A stretch of DNA of 64,000 bases, taken from assembly GCA_903877135.1 (NCBI GenBank), contig CAIRCN010000014.1, positions 122,283 to 186,282 on the forward strand, in the 5' to 3' direction. The notes beneath the pieces are model-generated. The model was not told where the DNA came from, made no database searches, and saw only the letters and a list, made by a program, of their open reading frames with translations. The translations under genes were made by a program, and so were the position numbers. This document shows positions 8,471 through 17,126 of the stretch, one piece after another; within the stretch, counting starts at the first letter, position 1; each line of letters starts with the position of its first letter. The DNA is from an uncultured Opitutia bacterium (lineage in GTDB: Bacteria; Verrucomicrobiota; Verrucomicrobiia; Opitutales; Opitutaceae).

Positions 8471-9403
8471 ATGAAAATCCTGAAAATCTTCGGCGTCGTC
8501 GTGGTCATCCACGTGTTTGCCCTGATTCTGATTTTTGCCAACCCCGGCTGCAGCTCCAACACCAAGCCGGCGCCGGCGCCCGCCGACACCGTCAGCGCCT
8601 CGGCCGAGCCGTCCTCGCCGAAGATCACCGTGCCCTCCACCGCCGCCGCGGCCACCGAGACATCCCCCGTCTCGGCGGCGCCCATGGCGGGAAACGAAAC
8701 CTCGCCCATCGTTGCCGCGCCGGCTGACCTCGCCACGCCGTCGAGCGCCAGCGTGGCGATCCGGTTCACCCCCACGCGCCCGGGCACGGCTGCCGCCGGC
8801 GCCCTCGAAGCCGAGCCTGTGGCCGGGGTGACGCCCGCCACCACCTACACGGTGTGCCGGGGCGACAGCCTCTGGACCATCGCCAAGAAAAACCGCCTCA
8901 CCGTCTCCGAACTCGCCGCGGCCAACAACGTCAAGTCCGGCGCGACCGTGCACATCGGCCAAAAACTCCTCATCCCCTCCAAGCCCGTCCCCGGCCTCAG
9001 GGAGCCCGCGGCTCCGGCCAAGGAGCCTGCGCCCGCCGCCGCTTCCGCCTCCAGCGCACCTAAGGCCGCTGGCGACACCGTTCGCCATGTGGTGAAGCCC
9101 AACGAGACGCTCGGCGCCATCGCGCGCAAGTATGGCGTGAAGATTGGCGACATCGCCACGGCCAACAATATCACCGATCCTAAGCGCATCCGTCCGGGTA
9201 TGGAACTCGTCATTCCCGGCTGGCAGGCCCCGGTGGGCAAGGCGGGCACCAAGTCCGCGGCGACCCCGGCGAAGGCCAATCCGGTCGCGATCCCGACGAT
9301 CGCCGTTCCCCGGCCGGACCAGGATCTCGACGCCGGGCTCAAACCCACGGCCGCCCCTCCCGTCATCCAGATCGAAGACGCATCCGCTCCGAAGAAGCCC
9401 TGA
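8471..9403 (+). CDS. LysM-domain peptidoglycan-binding protein
   Basis: A 310-residue envelope protein. An N-terminal hydrophobic segment (about residues 5-23) ends in NPGCSS, which may be a weak lipobox or a membrane anchor. A low-complexity Ala/Pro/Ser/Thr stretch follows (to about residue 115). Two LysM domains lie at about 121-165 (TYTVCRGDSLWTIA) and 198-245 (RHVVKPNETLGAIA), and a Pro/Ala-rich tail ends the protein. LysM binds the glycan backbone. No catalytic domain is visible. It sits between mraY and ftsW, the place of murD in many dcw clusters, and it starts 63 nt after mraY. Confidence 0.88.
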   Translation: MKILKIFGVVVVIHVFALILIFANPGCSSNTKPAPAPADTVSASAEPSSPKITVPSTAAAATETSPVSAAPMAGNETSPIVAAPADLATPSSASVAIRFTPTRPGTAAAGALEAEPVAGVTPATTYTVCRGDSLWTIAKKNRLTVSELAAANNVKSGATVHIGQKLLIPSKPVPGLREPAAPAKEPAPAAASASSAPKAAGDTVRHVVKPNETLGAIARKYGVKIGDIATANNITDPKRIRPGMELVIPGWQAPVGKAGTKSAATPAKANPVAIPTIAVPRPDQDLDAGLKPTAAPPVIQIEDASAPKKP

Positions 9404-9415
9404 GCCGCAGCTTCC

Positions 9416-10579
9416 ATGGCCAGCGCCCTGCCTGCCAACGCACCGCGTGCACGGTTTCTCCTCAATCCCGTGGCGGTCATTGTCGTCGGCGCCATCGGCC
9501 TCACGATCCTCGGGTTGACGATCCTATTCAGTGCGAGCGCATCGTATCGGCAAGGGCCGTATTTTTACCTCAACAAACAGCTCCTCGGCGTCGCCGTGGC
9601 TGCGGGACTCTGCTGGGTCACCAGCCGGCTCGACCTGGACTACCTGCGACGTCACGCCTGGTGGATCGCCGGCATCACGCTGTTTCTACTCGCGCTCGTG
9701 TTGGTGCCGCACCTTGGCATTGCGGTGAAAGGCAGCCGGCGCTGGCTCGGGATTGGCGCGGTCCGCCTGCAAATCTCGGAGTTCGCCAAGCTCTCCATGG
9801 TCTTCTGCCTCGCGCACTATCTCGGCGTCAACCAGACGCGCCTTGGCGAATTCAAGCACGGCTACGTGATTCCGCTCGGCATCGTCGCGGCGTTTGCGCT
9901 GCTGATTGCCCGCGAGCCCGATCTGGGCACTGCCGCGCTGATGATCGCCGTCGGTCTCATTCTGCTCTTTCTCGCCGGGGCGCGCTGGCGCTACATCGTC
10001 CCGACGCTCGCGCTGGTCGTGATGGCGTTCGCGCTCGTCGTCACGCTCATGCCCAACCGCCTCGCGCGCTTCACGGCGTTCCTCGACGTCGAGGGCAACA
10101 AGAGCGGCGGCACCTACCAGCTCTACCAGTCGCTCGCGGCCTTTGCCTCGGGCGGCACCGATGGCGTCGGGCTGGGGCAGGGGCGGCAGCAGCTCAATTT
10201 CCTTCCCGAGGCGCACACCGACATGATCTTCGCCGTCGTCGGCGAGGAACTCGGACTGTGGTTCACGCTCGGCGTCGTCGCGGTGTTCACGGTGATGTTC
10301 ATCGCCGGGCTCATCCACCTGCGACGTGCACCCAACCTTTTTCAGTTTCTCCTCGTGACCGGCTGCCTCCTGATGATCTGCCTCCAGGCGATCATCAACC
10401 TCGGCGTCGTCACCGGCGTGTTTCCGACGAAGGGCATGTCGCTGCCGTTCATCAGCGCGGGCCTCTCGAACCTGCTGCTGATGGGCCTGCTGCTCGGCAT
10501 TCTGCTCAACACCCAGCGCACCTGGGGCCGCGCCGCCCTGTCCAAACGCCTGAGCTCACTGCGGGAGGTGCTGGCATGA
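9416..10579 (+). CDS. ftsW: Septal peptidoglycan glycosyltransferase FtsW
   Basis: FtsW is the SEDS-family polymerase of septal peptidoglycan and works with FtsI. This 387-residue protein has about ten membrane segments. SEDS features include GSRRWLGIG, ISEFAKLSMV, REPDLGTA with the essential Asp, GGTYQLYQSLAAFASGG and the closing block KGMSLPFISAGLSNLL. Position between the LysM gene and murG, and the partner ftsI upstream, favour FtsW over RodA. The stop overlaps the murG start as ATGA. Confidence 0.93.
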   Translation: MASALPANAPRARFLLNPVAVIVVGAIGLTILGLTILFSASASYRQGPYFYLNKQLLGVAVAAGLCWVTSRLDLDYLRRHAWWIAGITLFLLALVLVPHLGIAVKGSRRWLGIGAVRLQISEFAKLSMVFCLAHYLGVNQTRLGEFKHGYVIPLGIVAAFALLIAREPDLGTAALMIAVGLILLFLAGARWRYIVPTLALVVMAFALVVTLMPNRLARFTAFLDVEGNKSGGTYQLYQSLAAFASGGTDGVGLGQGRQQLNFLPEAHTDMIFAVVGEELGLWFTLGVVAVFTVMFIAGLIHLRRAPNLFQFLLVTGCLLMICLQAIINLGVVTGVFPTKGMSLPFISAGLSNLLLMGLLLGILLNTQRTWGRAALSKRLSSLREVLA

Positions 10580-11709
10580 GCAAATTCCTCATCTCCTGCG
10601 GCGGCACGGGCGGGCATCTCTCGCCCGGCATCGCGCTCGCCGAGGGTCTCGTCGCCCGCGGCCACACGGTCATGCTGCTGATCAGCCAGAAAAAGGTCGA
10701 TGCGCGCCTAATAGAAAAATACCCGCACTTCGACTTCGTGCGCGTGCCGGGCACGGGCTTCTCCTGGAGCCCCGTCGGACTCGCGCGGTGTGCCGTCACA
10801 CAGGCGCAGGGTCTCGTGTGCTGCCTGCGGCTGGTCCGTCGGCTGCGGCCCGACGGGATCGTCAGCTTTGGCGGTTTCACGTCGGCTGGGGTGGTGTTTG
10901 CGGGGTGGCTGTGCAGCCTGCCGGTGGCGCTGCACGAATCCAACCGCGTGCCCGGCCTCGCGATCCGCCTGCTTGGCGGGTTGGCCCGGCGCGTTTACCT
11001 GCCGCCAGGTATCCGGCTCGCGGGCGTGCCGGCTGCGGCGACCCGCTACATGGGCATGCCGGTGCGGAAGGAAATCGTGCGCCTTCCGGCCGCAGCATCC
11101 CGCGCCGCCCTCGGGCTCGATCCTAATCGGAAGGTGCTGGTGGTTTTCGGCGGCAGTCAGGGGTCGGGGCCGCTCAACGACTGGCTTCGCCACAACCTCC
11201 CCGCCCTCGCCGCCGAGGGCGTGCAGGTCTTTTGCGTGACGGGCCTAGGTAAGGGCGCCAGCGGCGCCCGCGAGCTCAAGACCAAGACTGGCGCGCCGGT
11301 CCGCGCCGTGTTCACGCCGTTCTGCGACCAGGTCGCCGAACTGCTCTCAGCGGCGGACCTCGTCGTATCGCGCGCGGGTGCGGGCACCATTGCCGAACTG
11401 ATCCGCTGCGAGACGCCCGCCATCCTCGTGCCTTTCCCGCAGGCAGCCGACGATCACCAGCGCGCCAACGCCGCGTTTTTCGAGCGGCAGGGCGGGGGGC
11501 TGGCGATCGACCAGGCCTTTCTGTCCACCTTGCAGAACGAAGTCCTCGAGGTGATTTTCAACGACTGGCTGCTCCGCAAGTTCCGCGGCAACCTCCAGCG
11601 GATGGACCGCGCCAACTCCCTCGCGCTCATGCTCGACGATCTCGAAACCATCGTCGCCGCGCCCCCGCACGGCGGCTCGTCCTGCGCCCCCGCGCCGTCC
11701 GCCGCATGA
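10576..11709 (+). CDS. murG: Lipid II synthase MurG (GlcNAc transferase)
   Basis: MurG transfers GlcNAc from UDP-GlcNAc to lipid I on the inner face of the membrane. The 377-residue GT28 protein begins SKFLISCGGTGGHLSPGIALAEGL, with the glycine-rich acceptor loop, then FGGFTSAGVVFAG, HESNRVPG, the linker GGSQGS and the C-terminal donor site SRAGAGTIAEL followed by PFPQAADDHQ. ATG 10576 overlaps the ftsW stop, and the stop overlaps murB as ATGA. In many clusters murC follows murG; here murB follows directly. Confidence 0.95.
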   Translation: MSKFLISCGGTGGHLSPGIALAEGLVARGHTVMLLISQKKVDARLIEKYPHFDFVRVPGTGFSWSPVGLARCAVTQAQGLVCCLRLVRRLRPDGIVSFGGFTSAGVVFAGWLCSLPVALHESNRVPGLAIRLLGGLARRVYLPPGIRLAGVPAAATRYMGMPVRKEIVRLPAAASRAALGLDPNRKVLVVFGGSQGSGPLNDWLRHNLPALAAEGVQVFCVTGLGKGASGARELKTKTGAPVRAVFTPFCDQVAELLSAADLVVSRAGAGTIAELIRCETPAILVPFPQAADDHQRANAAFFERQGGGLAIDQAFLSTLQNEVLEVIFNDWLLRKFRGNLQRMDRANSLALMLDDLETIVAAPPHGGSSCAPAPSAA

Positions 11710-12677
11710 GCTCGGAACTGTCGCTTCTCGCCGTGAAAACGCTCTCGTGGGACGAGTTTGCCGCGGCCCTGGCCCCGCTGCTGTCGCCGGAAACAAGGCT
11801 GCGGCGTGAAGAACCACTCGCCACGAAGACGACTATGCGCGTCGGCGGGGCGGCCCGCGTTTATGCGGAGCCGGCTTCAATCGCGGACTTGCAGACGCTC
11901 CTGCGCGCGGCGGTGCAGCGCAGTGTGAAGGTGTTGCTTCTTGGTCGTGGGTCGAACCTCATCGTGCCCGATGAGGGTGTGGACGGGCTGGTGATAGGGC
12001 TGGCGCACGACGTGTGGGCGGCGTTCGAGCCACGTAGCGACGGGCGGGTGTGGGTGGGCGCAGGGCTGCGGTTGAAAAACCTCTGCGGGCTCGCGGCAAA
12101 GGCCGGGCTCACGGGCTTCGAGTTTCTCGAGGGGATTCCCGGCAACGTCGGCGGGGCGCTGCGGATGAACGCCGGCGCGATGGGCGGCTGGATTTTCGAT
12201 GTGGTCGAGGAGATGCAGTTGATGACATTCGCGGGCGAGGTGAAGACCCTCGGAAAGTCGGCGCTACACGTGGACTACCGGCATTGCGCAGAGTTGCACG
12301 ACGCCATCGCGCTCGGCGCTGTGCTACGTCCTGCGGCGCACGCCGACGCCGAGGCGATCAACCGCCAGATCGATGTTTATCGCCGCAAGCGCCACGAGTC
12401 GCAGCCGCGCGAGCCGAGTGCCGGCTGCGTATTCAAGAACCCGCCAGGCCTCTCTGCGGGCCGCCTGATCGACGAGTGCGGACTCAAGGGCGAGCACGTA
12501 GGCGACGCCGAGGTCTCGGGCGTGCACGCCAATTTCATCATCAATCGCGGGCAGGCCACGGGTGCCGACGTGCTTGAACTCGTCCGCCGGGTGCGGACGC
12601 GGGTGCGGCAGGTCAGGGGCGTAGAACTCGAACCCGAAGTGCTGCTTTACGGGAAAAACTGGAGGGATGTGCTATGA
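11706..12677 (+). CDS. murB: UDP-N-acetylenolpyruvoylglucosamine reductase MurB
   Basis: MurB reduces UDP-GlcNAc-enolpyruvate to UDP-MurNAc using FAD and NADPH. The 323-residue protein carries the FAD domain with TTMRVGGAARVY, LGRGSNLIV and the GIPGNVGGALRMNAGA block, and the C-terminal PSAGCVFKNPPG, GLKGEHVGDAEVS and HANFIIN motifs. The position of the proton-donating Ser in E. coli MurB (GSFFKNP) is Cys here (GCVFKNP). The short C-terminus suggests the type II form. It overlaps murG and ddl by ATGA. Confidence 0.94.
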   Translation: MSSELSLLAVKTLSWDEFAAALAPLLSPETRLRREEPLATKTTMRVGGAARVYAEPASIADLQTLLRAAVQRSVKVLLLGRGSNLIVPDEGVDGLVIGLAHDVWAAFEPRSDGRVWVGAGLRLKNLCGLAAKAGLTGFEFLEGIPGNVGGALRMNAGAMGGWIFDVVEEMQLMTFAGEVKTLGKSALHVDYRHCAELHDAIALGAVLRPAAHADAEAINRQIDVYRRKRHESQPREPSAGCVFKNPPGLSAGRLIDECGLKGEHVGDAEVSGVHANFIINRGQATGADVLELVRRVRTRVRQVRGVELEPEVLLYGKNWRDVL

Positions 12678-13603
12678 ATGAACCTGTGATCGCGGTGTTG
12701 TGCGGCGGCATTTCGGCGGAACGCGAAGTGTCGCTGGGCTCGGGCGCGGCCGTCGCTGTGGCGCTGGCGCGCTCGTATCCGACGCGGATTTTTCGCGTCG
12801 AGGCCGACGCGCTGCCCGCGGGGCTCGATCCGCGGCACCATGTGGTGTTCTCGACGTTGCACGGGACGTTCGGCGAGGACGGCGGCATGCAGCGGTTGCT
12901 CGCCGGCGCCGGCGTGCATTTCGCAGGGTGCGACGCGACGGCGAGCGAGCTGACGATGGACAAGACGCGCACCAAGCAGGCCGCCGCCGCCCGCGGAGTC
13001 GGTGGGGCGGTGGGGCTTTCCTTTTCCGCTGCGCAGGTGCCGTCGGCCGACGAAGTGGTAGCCCGGCTCGGCGAGCAGCTCGTCGTCAAGCCAAACGCCG
13101 AGGGCAGCAGCGTGGGGCTTAGCATCGTGAGCACGCGCGCGGAGCTGGCTGCCGCGCTGGCGCGGATCACGGCGGGCGACTGGCTGATCGAGCAGCGCAT
13201 TATCGGCCGCGAGCTTTCGATCGGCGTGCTGGGTGGCCGGGCGATGGGCGTCGTCGAGATCCGGCCGAAGTCCGGGGTTTACGATTTCACGAGCAAATAC
13301 ACGAAGGGGATGACCGAGTATTTCGCGCCCGCGCCGCTCGACGAAAACGTGTGCGCCGCGGCGGCGCTGGCGGCCGAGACCGCGTTCGCCGCCTGCGGCT
13401 GTCGCGATTACGCCCGGATCGATTTCATGCTGTCTGCGAAAAACGAACTTTATTTACTGGAAATCAACACACTCCCCGGCATGAAGGAAACCAGTTTGCT
13501 GCCGATGAGCGCACGCTGCGTGGGATTGGGATTTACGGAGCTGGTCAGGGAGATGGTCGCACCCGCGTTGCAGCGTTTTCAAGCGGCGGCCAACGCCGTG
13601 TAA
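12674..13603 (+). CDS. ddl: D-alanine--D-alanine ligase
   Basis: An ATP-grasp enzyme that makes the D-Ala-D-Ala substrate of MurF. The 309-residue product has VLCGGISAEREVSLGSG at the N-terminus, STLHGTFGEDGG, MDKTRTK, KPNAEGSSVGLS (ATP lid), EQRIIGRELSIGVLG, the ARIDFML metal-binding segment and LLEINTLPGMKETSL. The Tyr of KYTKGMTEY in the omega-loop region fits D-Ala rather than D-lactate specificity, which is inference. It overlaps murB by ATGA and ftsQ begins three nt after its stop. Confidence 0.95.
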   Translation: MNEPVIAVLCGGISAEREVSLGSGAAVAVALARSYPTRIFRVEADALPAGLDPRHHVVFSTLHGTFGEDGGMQRLLAGAGVHFAGCDATASELTMDKTRTKQAAAARGVGGAVGLSFSAAQVPSADEVVARLGEQLVVKPNAEGSSVGLSIVSTRAELAAALARITAGDWLIEQRIIGRELSIGVLGGRAMGVVEIRPKSGVYDFTSKYTKGMTEYFAPAPLDENVCAAAALAAETAFAACGCRDYARIDFMLSAKNELYLLEINTLPGMKETSLLPMSARCVGLGFTELVREMVAPALQRFQAAANAV

Positions 13604-13605
13604 AT

Positions 13606-14604
13606 ATGAGCCCATCCGAAACCACCGCCCCGCTGGCGCGCAGCTGGAGAGACATTCCCCAGCAGGTGAAACCGCGCGCCATGTCCAACGAGGGCCGGCG
13701 CCGGCTGGTGTTCAGCGCGCTAAAAACCGCGGGCGCGCTCGCGCTGCTTGGCGCCCTGGGCTGGGGCGGGGTGGCGGTGGCGCAAATCCTCCGAGAGGGC
13801 CCGAAAAAAGTTCCCGGCCAGGCCGAGGCGGCGCCGATCAAGGACATCGTGCTCGTCACCGACGGCGCGCTCGACCGCAACTGGATCGTGCGGACGCTGG
13901 CGCTGCCGAAAAACGCCACGCTCATGGGCCTCGAGCTCTATCAACTGCGGTCGCGGCTGCTCGTCTCAGGCCAGGTGCGCACCGCCTCGCTGACGCGCAA
14001 TTTCCCTGCCACGCTCACTGTCAATCTCTCCGAGCGTCTGCCGGTGGCCCGGCTCATGGCGCAGATGGGCGGGGAGTCGCCACACCCGTTACTCGTCGCG
14101 CGCGATGGCGTAGTGTTCGACGGCGTGGGCTACGACTCGGCCGCCACGGACGCGCTTCCGTGGCTCGACGGCGTGAAGCTGGCGCGTCAGGTCGGCGTGA
14201 TTTTGCCTGTCGCCGGCATGGAGACGGTGGCCGATCTGCTCGCCAAAGCCCGGCTGGAGGCCGAGCACCTCTACCGCACCTGGCAGGTCGTGTCGCTCGC
14301 GCGTTTGGAGAGCGACGGCGAGATCGAAGTCAAGACGCAGGATGTGACGCGGATCGTGTTCGGCACGCGCGAGGATTTTTTCCCGCAGCTCGCCCGGCTC
14401 GACTTGTTGCTCGACACCGCGCGGGCGCAGTCCGCCGCTCCGCTCCGCGAGGTCAACCTCGCCATCGGCGCGCACGTGCCGGTCGCGTTTGACGGGCTGA
14501 CGGCGATGGCGCCTGCCGCCGGAAACGCCGAGCGTGCCGCCCGACCGGCGAAATCTCCTCCCGCTCCGATTTCCATCAACCTCCAGCTGAACACGAAACT
14601 GTGA
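13606..14604 (+). CDS. ftsQ: Cell division protein FtsQ
   Basis: A 332-residue bitopic protein. It has a cytoplasmic N-terminus rich in Arg (about 1-45), one membrane segment (about 46-66, ALALLGALGWGGVAV), and a periplasmic part. IKDIVLVTDGALDRNWIV followed by FPATLTVNLSERLPVARL matches a POTRA domain and the following FtsQ domain. FtsQ links early Z-ring proteins to FtsWI. A second ATG at 13681 would still keep the membrane segment. The stop overlaps the ftsA GTG (GTGA). Confidence 0.88.
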   Translation: MSPSETTAPLARSWRDIPQQVKPRAMSNEGRRRLVFSALKTAGALALLGALGWGGVAVAQILREGPKKVPGQAEAAPIKDIVLVTDGALDRNWIVRTLALPKNATLMGLELYQLRSRLLVSGQVRTASLTRNFPATLTVNLSERLPVARLMAQMGGESPHPLLVARDGVVFDGVGYDSAATDALPWLDGVKLARQVGVILPVAGMETVADLLAKARLEAEHLYRTWQVVSLARLESDGEIEVKTQDVTRIVFGTREDFFPQLARLDLLLDTARAQSAAPLREVNLAIGAHVPVAFDGLTAMAPAAGNAERAARPAKSPPAPISINLQLNTKL

Positions 14605-15815
14605 GTTCCCGCACCACCTTCATCGGCGCCGTCGAGATCGGCACCTCCAAGATCACGGTCTTCATCGGCGAATATACCGGCCGCGAACTCGCCATCATCG
14701 GCCACGGCGAGTGCTCCTCGCGCGGTATCATCAAGGGTGCCGTCGTGGACTACAAGGCTGCCAGCGAGTGCACACACAGCGCGCTGGAGCACGCCGAGCG
14801 CGACGCCGGCGAGCGCATCGACTGCGTGTTTCTCGCCCAGACCGGCGGGCACCTAGAGGGGTTTTACAACGAGGCGTCGGTGAACGTGAAGGCGGCCGAC
14901 AACATGATCGACCGCGGCGACATCCGCACGGTGTGCGATCTCGCCAAGTCGAAGGAGCTGCCCGCCGGCCGCATGGTGGTCCACCACATCCGCCGGCCAT
15001 TCCGGGTCGATGGGCGCCTCGTGCCGACGTCGCCAGAAAACCTCGTCGGCCAGCGGCTCGAGGTCGGTTACTGGACCGTCCACGGCCTAGAGCAGCGGTT
15101 GGCGGACAACATCCATGTGATCCGCGGTTTCAACCTCGAGGTGCGCGACCTCGTGCTCGCGAGCCTCGCCTCCGGCCACATGGTGACGACGCCCGAGGAG
15201 CGGCAGCACGGCGTGCTCGCGATTGACCTCGGCGCTGGCACGACAGATTTCGCGCTCTACCGCGACGGCGTGGCACACACGACGGGCGTTGTTCCCGTCG
15301 GCGGCACGCATCTGACGAACGACCTGAGCATCGGCCTGCGCCTCACGGAGAGTCAGGCGGAGAAGCTCAAGCTGCGCTTCGGCCGCGCGCTTGTGCAGGT
15401 GCGTGACAAAAACGAGAAGGTCTGGCTCGACGGCAATTTCGCGATTGGCGACCGGCAGTTTCCCCGGCTCGCGATCGAACAGATCACCGCTACACGCACT
15501 TGGGAGCTGCTTGAGGTCGTCAAGAAACGGCTCGGCGGTGTGTTCACGCCGGAGTCCTGCGCCGCTGGCGTGGTGCTCACGGGCGGCACCGCGAAACTTG
15601 CGGGTATCGCGGAAGCCGCCGCCAAGGTCTTCGGCGTGCCGGCGCGCCTTGGTGAGACTCCCTCGTGGGTCGCCGAAAACCTGCGTGACCCGGGCAGCAA
15701 CACCGCGCTCGGCCTCCTGTACTACGGCTTGAGCGCGCAGAACGAGCGTCCGCCGCCGACCCGCCGTGGCGGCGGTTTTTTGTCCAACGTCAAACGCCTC
15801 TTCGCCAGCTCCTGA
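14601..15815 (+). CDS. ftsA: Cell division protein FtsA
   Basis: An actin-like ATPase that tethers FtsZ to the membrane. The 404-residue protein starts with GTG overlapping the ftsQ stop. Actin-fold motifs are GAVEIGTSKITVFIG (phosphate 1), LAIDLGAGTTDFALY (phosphate 2) and VVLTGGTAKLAGI (adenosine). The IIKGAVVD segment and the 1C subdomain follow the family. A Pro/Arg/Gly linker (PPPTRRGGG) leads to a C-terminal FLSNVKRLFASS helix that should be the membrane-targeting amphipathic helix. The DNA of this linker forms a terminator-like hairpin described separately. Confidence 0.95.
   Translation: MSSRTTFIGAVEIGTSKITVFIGEYTGRELAIIGHGECSSRGIIKGAVVDYKAASECTHSALEHAERDAGERIDCVFLAQTGGHLEGFYNEASVNVKAADNMIDRGDIRTVCDLAKSKELPAGRMVVHHIRRPFRVDGRLVPTSPENLVGQRLEVGYWTVHGLEQRLADNIHVIRGFNLEVRDLVLASLASGHMVTTPEERQHGVLAIDLGAGTTDFALYRDGVAHTTGVVPVGGTHLTNDLSIGLRLTESQAEKLKLRFGRALVQVRDKNEKVWLDGNFAIGDRQFPRLAIEQITATRTWELLEVVKKRLGGVFTPESCAAGVVLTGGTAKLAGIAEAAAKVFGVPARLGETPSWVAENLRDPGSNTALGLLYYGLSAQNERPPPTRRGGGFLSNVKRLFASS
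15751..15782 (+). terminator. Intrinsic-terminator-like hairpin inside the 3' end of ftsA
   Basis: An 8-bp perfect GC stem (15751-15758 with 15769-15776) encloses a 10-nt loop and is followed at once by six T (15777-15782). This is a textbook intrinsic-terminator shape, but it lies within ftsA codons for the Pro/Arg/Gly linker and 40 nt before the ftsZ ATG. It could reduce ftsZ readthrough or act as an attenuator. The structure is seen directly; its activity is inference. Confidence 0.55.
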
Positions 15816-15821
15816 GCCGCT

Positions 15822-17096
15822 ATGCATCTCAACGAACTTCCGCTCGATCCTGCGCTTTTGGCCGACCGCAACATCGCGATCAAACTCGTCGGTGTCGGCG
15901 GCGCAGGCTCCAACGCCGTCGACCGCCTGAAGATGGAAAACCTCGAGCGCTTGCAGCTCGCGGTCATCAACACCGACCATCAGGCGCTCGCCAGCTCACC
16001 CGTGCAGGACAAGGTGCTCATCGGCATGGGTGTCACGCGCGGTCTCGGGGCCGGGGGCGATCCCGAGCTGGGGCGCGAGGCCGCAGAGGTCGATCGCGAG
16101 AAAATTTCAAAAGTGATTAAGGACTGCGATCTGGTCTTCCTGTTTGGCGGCATGGGCGGTGGCACGGGCAGCGGCGCGCTGCCGGTAGTCGCGGAACTCG
16201 CCGCGGAGGCGGGTGCTCTCGTCATCGCGTTTGTGACGATGCCGTTCAGCTTCGAGGGCGGCCGCCGGCTCAAGCAGGCCGAGGAGGGCCTCGCCGCGCT
16301 GCGCCGCGTGTGCGACGCAGTGATCCCGCTGCCGAACGACGTGCTGCTGCAGGAGTCGGCCGAGAACGAGACCGTGCTCGACTCGTTCGCCCGCGCCGAC
16401 GAGTGGATGGGCCGCGGGGTGAAATCGATCTGGGCGATGCTGTTCAAGACCGGCCTGATCAATCTCGATTTCGCCACGCTGCGCCAGGTGTTCTCGCACC
16501 GCGGCGGCAAGACGCTCTTCGGGCTCGGCGAGGGCAGCGGCGAGACGGCCGCGGCCGATGCGGTGGCCAGTCTGAAACTGTGCCCGCTGCTGCACACGCC
16601 CGAGTTTTCGCGCAAGGCCGACCGGCTGCTCGTCAACATCATCGGCGGCACCGACCTTACGCTTCCGAAGGTCAACGAGCTGATGACGGCGATCACCGAG
16701 CAGTTCGGCCGCGAGTCGCACGTCATCATGGGGGCGGTGATCGACGAGCAGATGCAGAACCGCGTTGAGGTCTGCGTGCTCGGCACTTGCGACATGAACG
16801 GGCGCGGACTGCCGGCGCGGCGTCCCGTGCCGGCCGGGCGCACCAAGAGCCCCTTCGCGCGAACCGAAAGTTCTCCCGTGGCACTGCTCCCTGTGCCGGC
16901 GACAAGCCCCACCGTGCTGATGCCGACGGAGGAGATTGCTCCGGGGGCGAACGCCGCGCCCATTGCTCAGGAGGAATTCGGCTTCGGCGAACTCGAGAGC
17001 CGCGGGCACTTCGAGAAGACTGACCGCAATCTCTTCGACGGCCAGGACCTCGACGTGCCGACCTATCTGCGCAAGGGCATCAAGATCGTCCTCTGA
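15822..17096 (+). CDS. ftsZ: Cell division GTPase FtsZ with altered T7 loop
   Basis: A tubulin-like GTPase that forms the division ring. The 424-residue protein has GVGGAGSNAVDR, NTDHQAL, the tubulin signature GGMGGGTGSGALPV and a C-terminal tail (DVPTYLRKGIK) matching the conserved FtsA/ZipA-binding peptide, separated by a Pro/Ala-rich linker. The T7 loop, normally NxDFAD, reads NLDFAT: Asp216 is kept but residue 219 is Thr (codon ACG at 16476-16478), where E. coli has the catalytic Asp212. The rest of the core looks intact, so this is probably the working FtsZ. It lies 6 nt after ftsA. Confidence 0.95.
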   Translation: MHLNELPLDPALLADRNIAIKLVGVGGAGSNAVDRLKMENLERLQLAVINTDHQALASSPVQDKVLIGMGVTRGLGAGGDPELGREAAEVDREKISKVIKDCDLVFLFGGMGGGTGSGALPVVAELAAEAGALVIAFVTMPFSFEGGRRLKQAEEGLAALRRVCDAVIPLPNDVLLQESAENETVLDSFARADEWMGRGVKSIWAMLFKTGLINLDFATLRQVFSHRGGKTLFGLGEGSGETAAADAVASLKLCPLLHTPEFSRKADRLLVNIIGGTDLTLPKVNELMTAITEQFGRESHVIMGAVIDEQMQNRVEVCVLGTCDMNGRGLPARRPVPAGRTKSPFARTESSPVALLPVPATSPTVLMPTEEIAPGANAAPIAQEEFGFGELESRGHFEKTDRNLFDGQDLDVPTYLRKGIKIVL

Positions 17097-17097
17097 A

Positions 17098-17113
17098 CCC
17101 GCCCCGCGGCGGG
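17098..17113 (+). promoter_or_regulatory. Small GC hairpin after ftsZ
   Basis: A 6-bp stem (17098-17103 with 17108-17113) with a 4-nt loop lies two nt after the ftsZ stop. Only four T follow, after a purine run that is the ribosome site (AAGGAA) of the next gene. It is a weak terminator at best, and may modulate readthrough into the downstream gene. Confidence 0.3.
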
Positions 17114-17126
17114 AAGGAATTTTCCT

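Noticed and set aside
8471..8500. GAAAATCCTGAAAATC at the LysM gene start
   Set aside because: It is just the MKILKI signal-peptide codons, with no 7-bp periodicity.
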